Assembly (NCBI GenBank): GCA_963691815.1
Contig: OY829666.1
Span: forward strand, 372,001 to 436,000
DNA: 64,000 bases
DNA from: Echiichthys vipera
Lineage: Eukaryota; Chordata; Actinopteri; Perciformes; Trachinidae
Direction of reading: 5' to 3'
The notes under the pieces are model-generated. The model saw only the letters and a list, made by a program, of their open reading frames with translations. It was not told the DNA's origin and ran no database searches. This document shows, in pieces, positions 62,841 through 64,000 of this stretch. Positions within the stretch are counted from its first letter, which is position 1, and every line of letters starts with the position of its first letter. Made by a program: the position numbers and the translations under genes.

Positions 62841-64000
62841 TGCATCATTTATAAGTCGTTTCATCACATATTTGTGGTGTATTCGTGTGTTTTTAGTCGC
62901 TTCATCACGTTTTTGTGGTGTTTTCGTCTGTTTTTAGTTGTTTTGTCATGTTTTTGTGGTGTTTTCATCTGTTTTCAGTCGTTTCATCACGTTTTGAGCT
63001 GTTTTCATCTGTTTTTAGTCTTTTTGTCACATTTTTGTGGTGTCTTGCGTCTGTTTTAGGGTCGTTTCATCACGTTTTTGTGTTGTGTTTCGTCTGTTTT
63101 TTTAGTTGTTTTATCACGTTTTTGTGGTGTTTTGCGTCTGTTTTAAGTCGTTTCATCACTTTTTTGTGGTGTTTTCATCTGTTTTAAGTCGTTTCATAAT
63201 GTTTTTGTGGAGTTTTGCGTCCATTTTTAGTCGTTTTGTCATTATTTTTTGGAGTCTTGGTCTGTTTTTAGTCGTTTTGTCAGGTTTTTTTGGTGTTTAC
63301 ATCTGATTTTAGTTGTTTCATCACGTTTTTGTGGTGTTTTCATTTGTTTTAAGTCGGTTCATCACGTTTTAGTGGTATTTTAATCAGTTTTTAGTTGTTT
63401 TTGTGGTGTCTTGCGTCCGTCTTTAGTCGTTTCATCACGTTTTTGTGGTGTTTTTGTCTGTTTTTAGTTGTTTTATCATATTTTTGTGATATTTTGATCT
63501 TTTTTTGGTCATTTCGTCATGTTTTTGTGGTGTTTTCATCCGTTTTTAGTCGTTCCATAATGTTTTTGTGGAGTTTTGCGTCTGTTTTTTGTCGTTTTGT
63601 CATGTTTTTTTGGTGTTGTCTGTTTTTAATCATTTTGTCACGTTTTAGTGGTGTCTTGCGTCATTTTTAAGTTGTTTCATTACATATTTGTGGTGTTTTC
63701 GTGTGTTTTTTGTCGTTTCATCACATTTTTGTGGTGTGTTTCGTCTGTTTTTAGTTGTTTTATTACGTTTTTGTGGTGTTTTCATCTGTTTTTAGTCATT
63801 ACATCATGTTTTTTCTGGAGTTTTGCGTCTGTTTTTAGTTGTTTTGTCATGTTCTTGTGGTGTTTTTGTCTGTTTTTAGTCGTTTTGTCACATTTTTGTG
63901 GTCTTTTCATCTGTTTTAATTCGGTTCATCACGTTTTTGTGGTGTTTTCGTCTGTTTTTAGTAATTTCATCACGTTTTTGTGGTGTTTTCATCTGTTTTT
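62841..64000. repeat. Last GAGCTG module and following satellite
   Basis: The segment from 62915 resembles 54875 onward at an offset of about 8040. Small differences are CTGTTTTCAGTCG near 62973, TTTTAGGGTCG near 63055 and CCATTTTTAG near 63221. Positions from about 63.74 kb resemble the 364-family monomers. The array runs off the window edge, so its right boundary is not seen. Confidence 0.75.

Larger units (their letters stand above)
1..64000 (+). repeat. 41-bp T-rich satellite array spanning the window
   Basis: Monomers of about 41 bp run head to tail from the first base to the last, broken only at 13645-13756. Each monomer contains AGTCG, TTTCATCACG, a T5 run, GTGGTG, a T4 run, CATCTG and a final T5 run. 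Most are 41 or 42 bp, and recurrent variants are 32, 39 and 44 bp. I saw no inverted monomer. The strand label gives the T-rich orientation. Frequent variants change AGTCG to AGTTG or AGTCA, CACG to CATG or CACA, and CATCTG to CGTCTG. This is non-coding satellite DNA: open frames arise because stops are rare, and their ends track the recurrent TTTTTAG and TTTTAAG. I cannot name the family without a repeat database. Confidence 0.97.

Noticed and set aside
1..64000. Plus-strand open frames of 60-147 codons rich in F, V, S, C and W
   Set aside because: They repeat in every frame with the satellite period (three 41-bp monomers return to frame), end at the recurrent TTTTTAG or TTTTAAG, and show no domain or codon pattern apart from the repeat. 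They are artefacts of a stop-poor T-rich monomer.
1..64000. CRISPR array
   Set aside because: The repeats are contiguous and degenerate, with no unique spacers of constant length and no cas genes. The hairpin in each unit does not by itself indicate CRISPR.
1..64000. Telomeric repeat
   Set aside because: No run of TTAGGG or of known variants is present. TTTTTAGTCG and TTAGGCG variants are parts of the 41-bp monomer.
1..64000. tRNA, 5S or other RNA genes
   Set aside because: I saw no cloverleaf, A/B box pair or conserved rRNA sequence. Composition is too uniform and T-rich.
1..64000. Whole array as an assembly artefact
   Set aside because: Copies differ by scattered substitutions and by unit-sized indels, as expected of real satellite. 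Copy number of the larger HORs could still be wrong, and only read depth or spanning reads can settle it.
1..64000. Yeast-type replication origin (ARS) consensus in the T-rich monomers
   Set aside because: Matches are partial and expected by chance in T-rich DNA, and there is no evidence for a yeast-like host.

Overview
The whole window is one head-to-tail satellite DNA array. I find no gene, RNA gene, intact transposon or CRISPR locus. The basic unit is a T-rich monomer of about 41 bp. It is built from four related blocks of about 10 bp: CGTTTCATCA, CGTTTTTGTGG, TGTTTTCATC and TGTTTTTAGT. Every monomer I read lies in the same orientation, and the only clearly non-satellite DNA is about 112 bp at 13645-13756. 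A hand count of the consensus monomer gives 23 T, 8 G, 6 C and 4 A, so the strands differ strongly in composition. The many open frames are by-products of an almost stop-free T-rich repeat. They would encode F/V/S/C/W-rich repeats on the plus strand and K/T/N-rich repeats on the minus strand, and I annotate none as a gene.

A long satellite with multi-level higher-order repeats (HORs) indicates a eukaryotic nuclear genome, probably a pericentromeric, subtelomeric or other heterochromatic block. Much of the variation between monomers falls at CpG sites and gives TpG or CpA. This fits a CpG-methylating lineage such as a vertebrate or a plant. An animal, perhaps a fish, is my guess, and the sequence does not settle it.

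Layout. 1-5.7 kb: two copies of a 3642-bp HOR, the second partial. 5.9-9.76 kb: two copies of a 2029-bp HOR. 9.76-13.64 kb: mixed monomers with a 2535-bp repeat pair. 13645-13756: the unique insert, at a junction between two HOR blocks. 13.76-15.6 kb: a 1171-bp HOR made of 768-bp and 403-bp parts. 15.6-24.1 kb: two copies of a 4.44-kb HOR. 24.1-29.75 kb: 1634-, 1232- and 1273-bp HORs. 31.6-34.5 kb: 1452/1410-bp HOR. 35.4-44 kb: 1694/1254-bp and 2277-bp HORs. 46.66-48.67 kb: a 442-bp, 11-monomer HOR array. 53.3-54.3 kb: a 364-bp, 9-monomer HOR array. 55.8-60.2 kb: a 2374-bp HOR. 60.0-62.8 kb: a 1566-bp HOR with an internal 328-bp duplication.

No genes work together here. The biology is that of the satellite itself: nested amplification, loss and gain of exact monomer or HOR units, a recurrent 10-bp deletion that makes 32-bp monomers, helically phased T-tracts, and one small hairpin per monomer that would be more stable in plus-strand RNA. 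All periods were obtained by hand from coordinate differences between matching segments. Percent identities were not computed.
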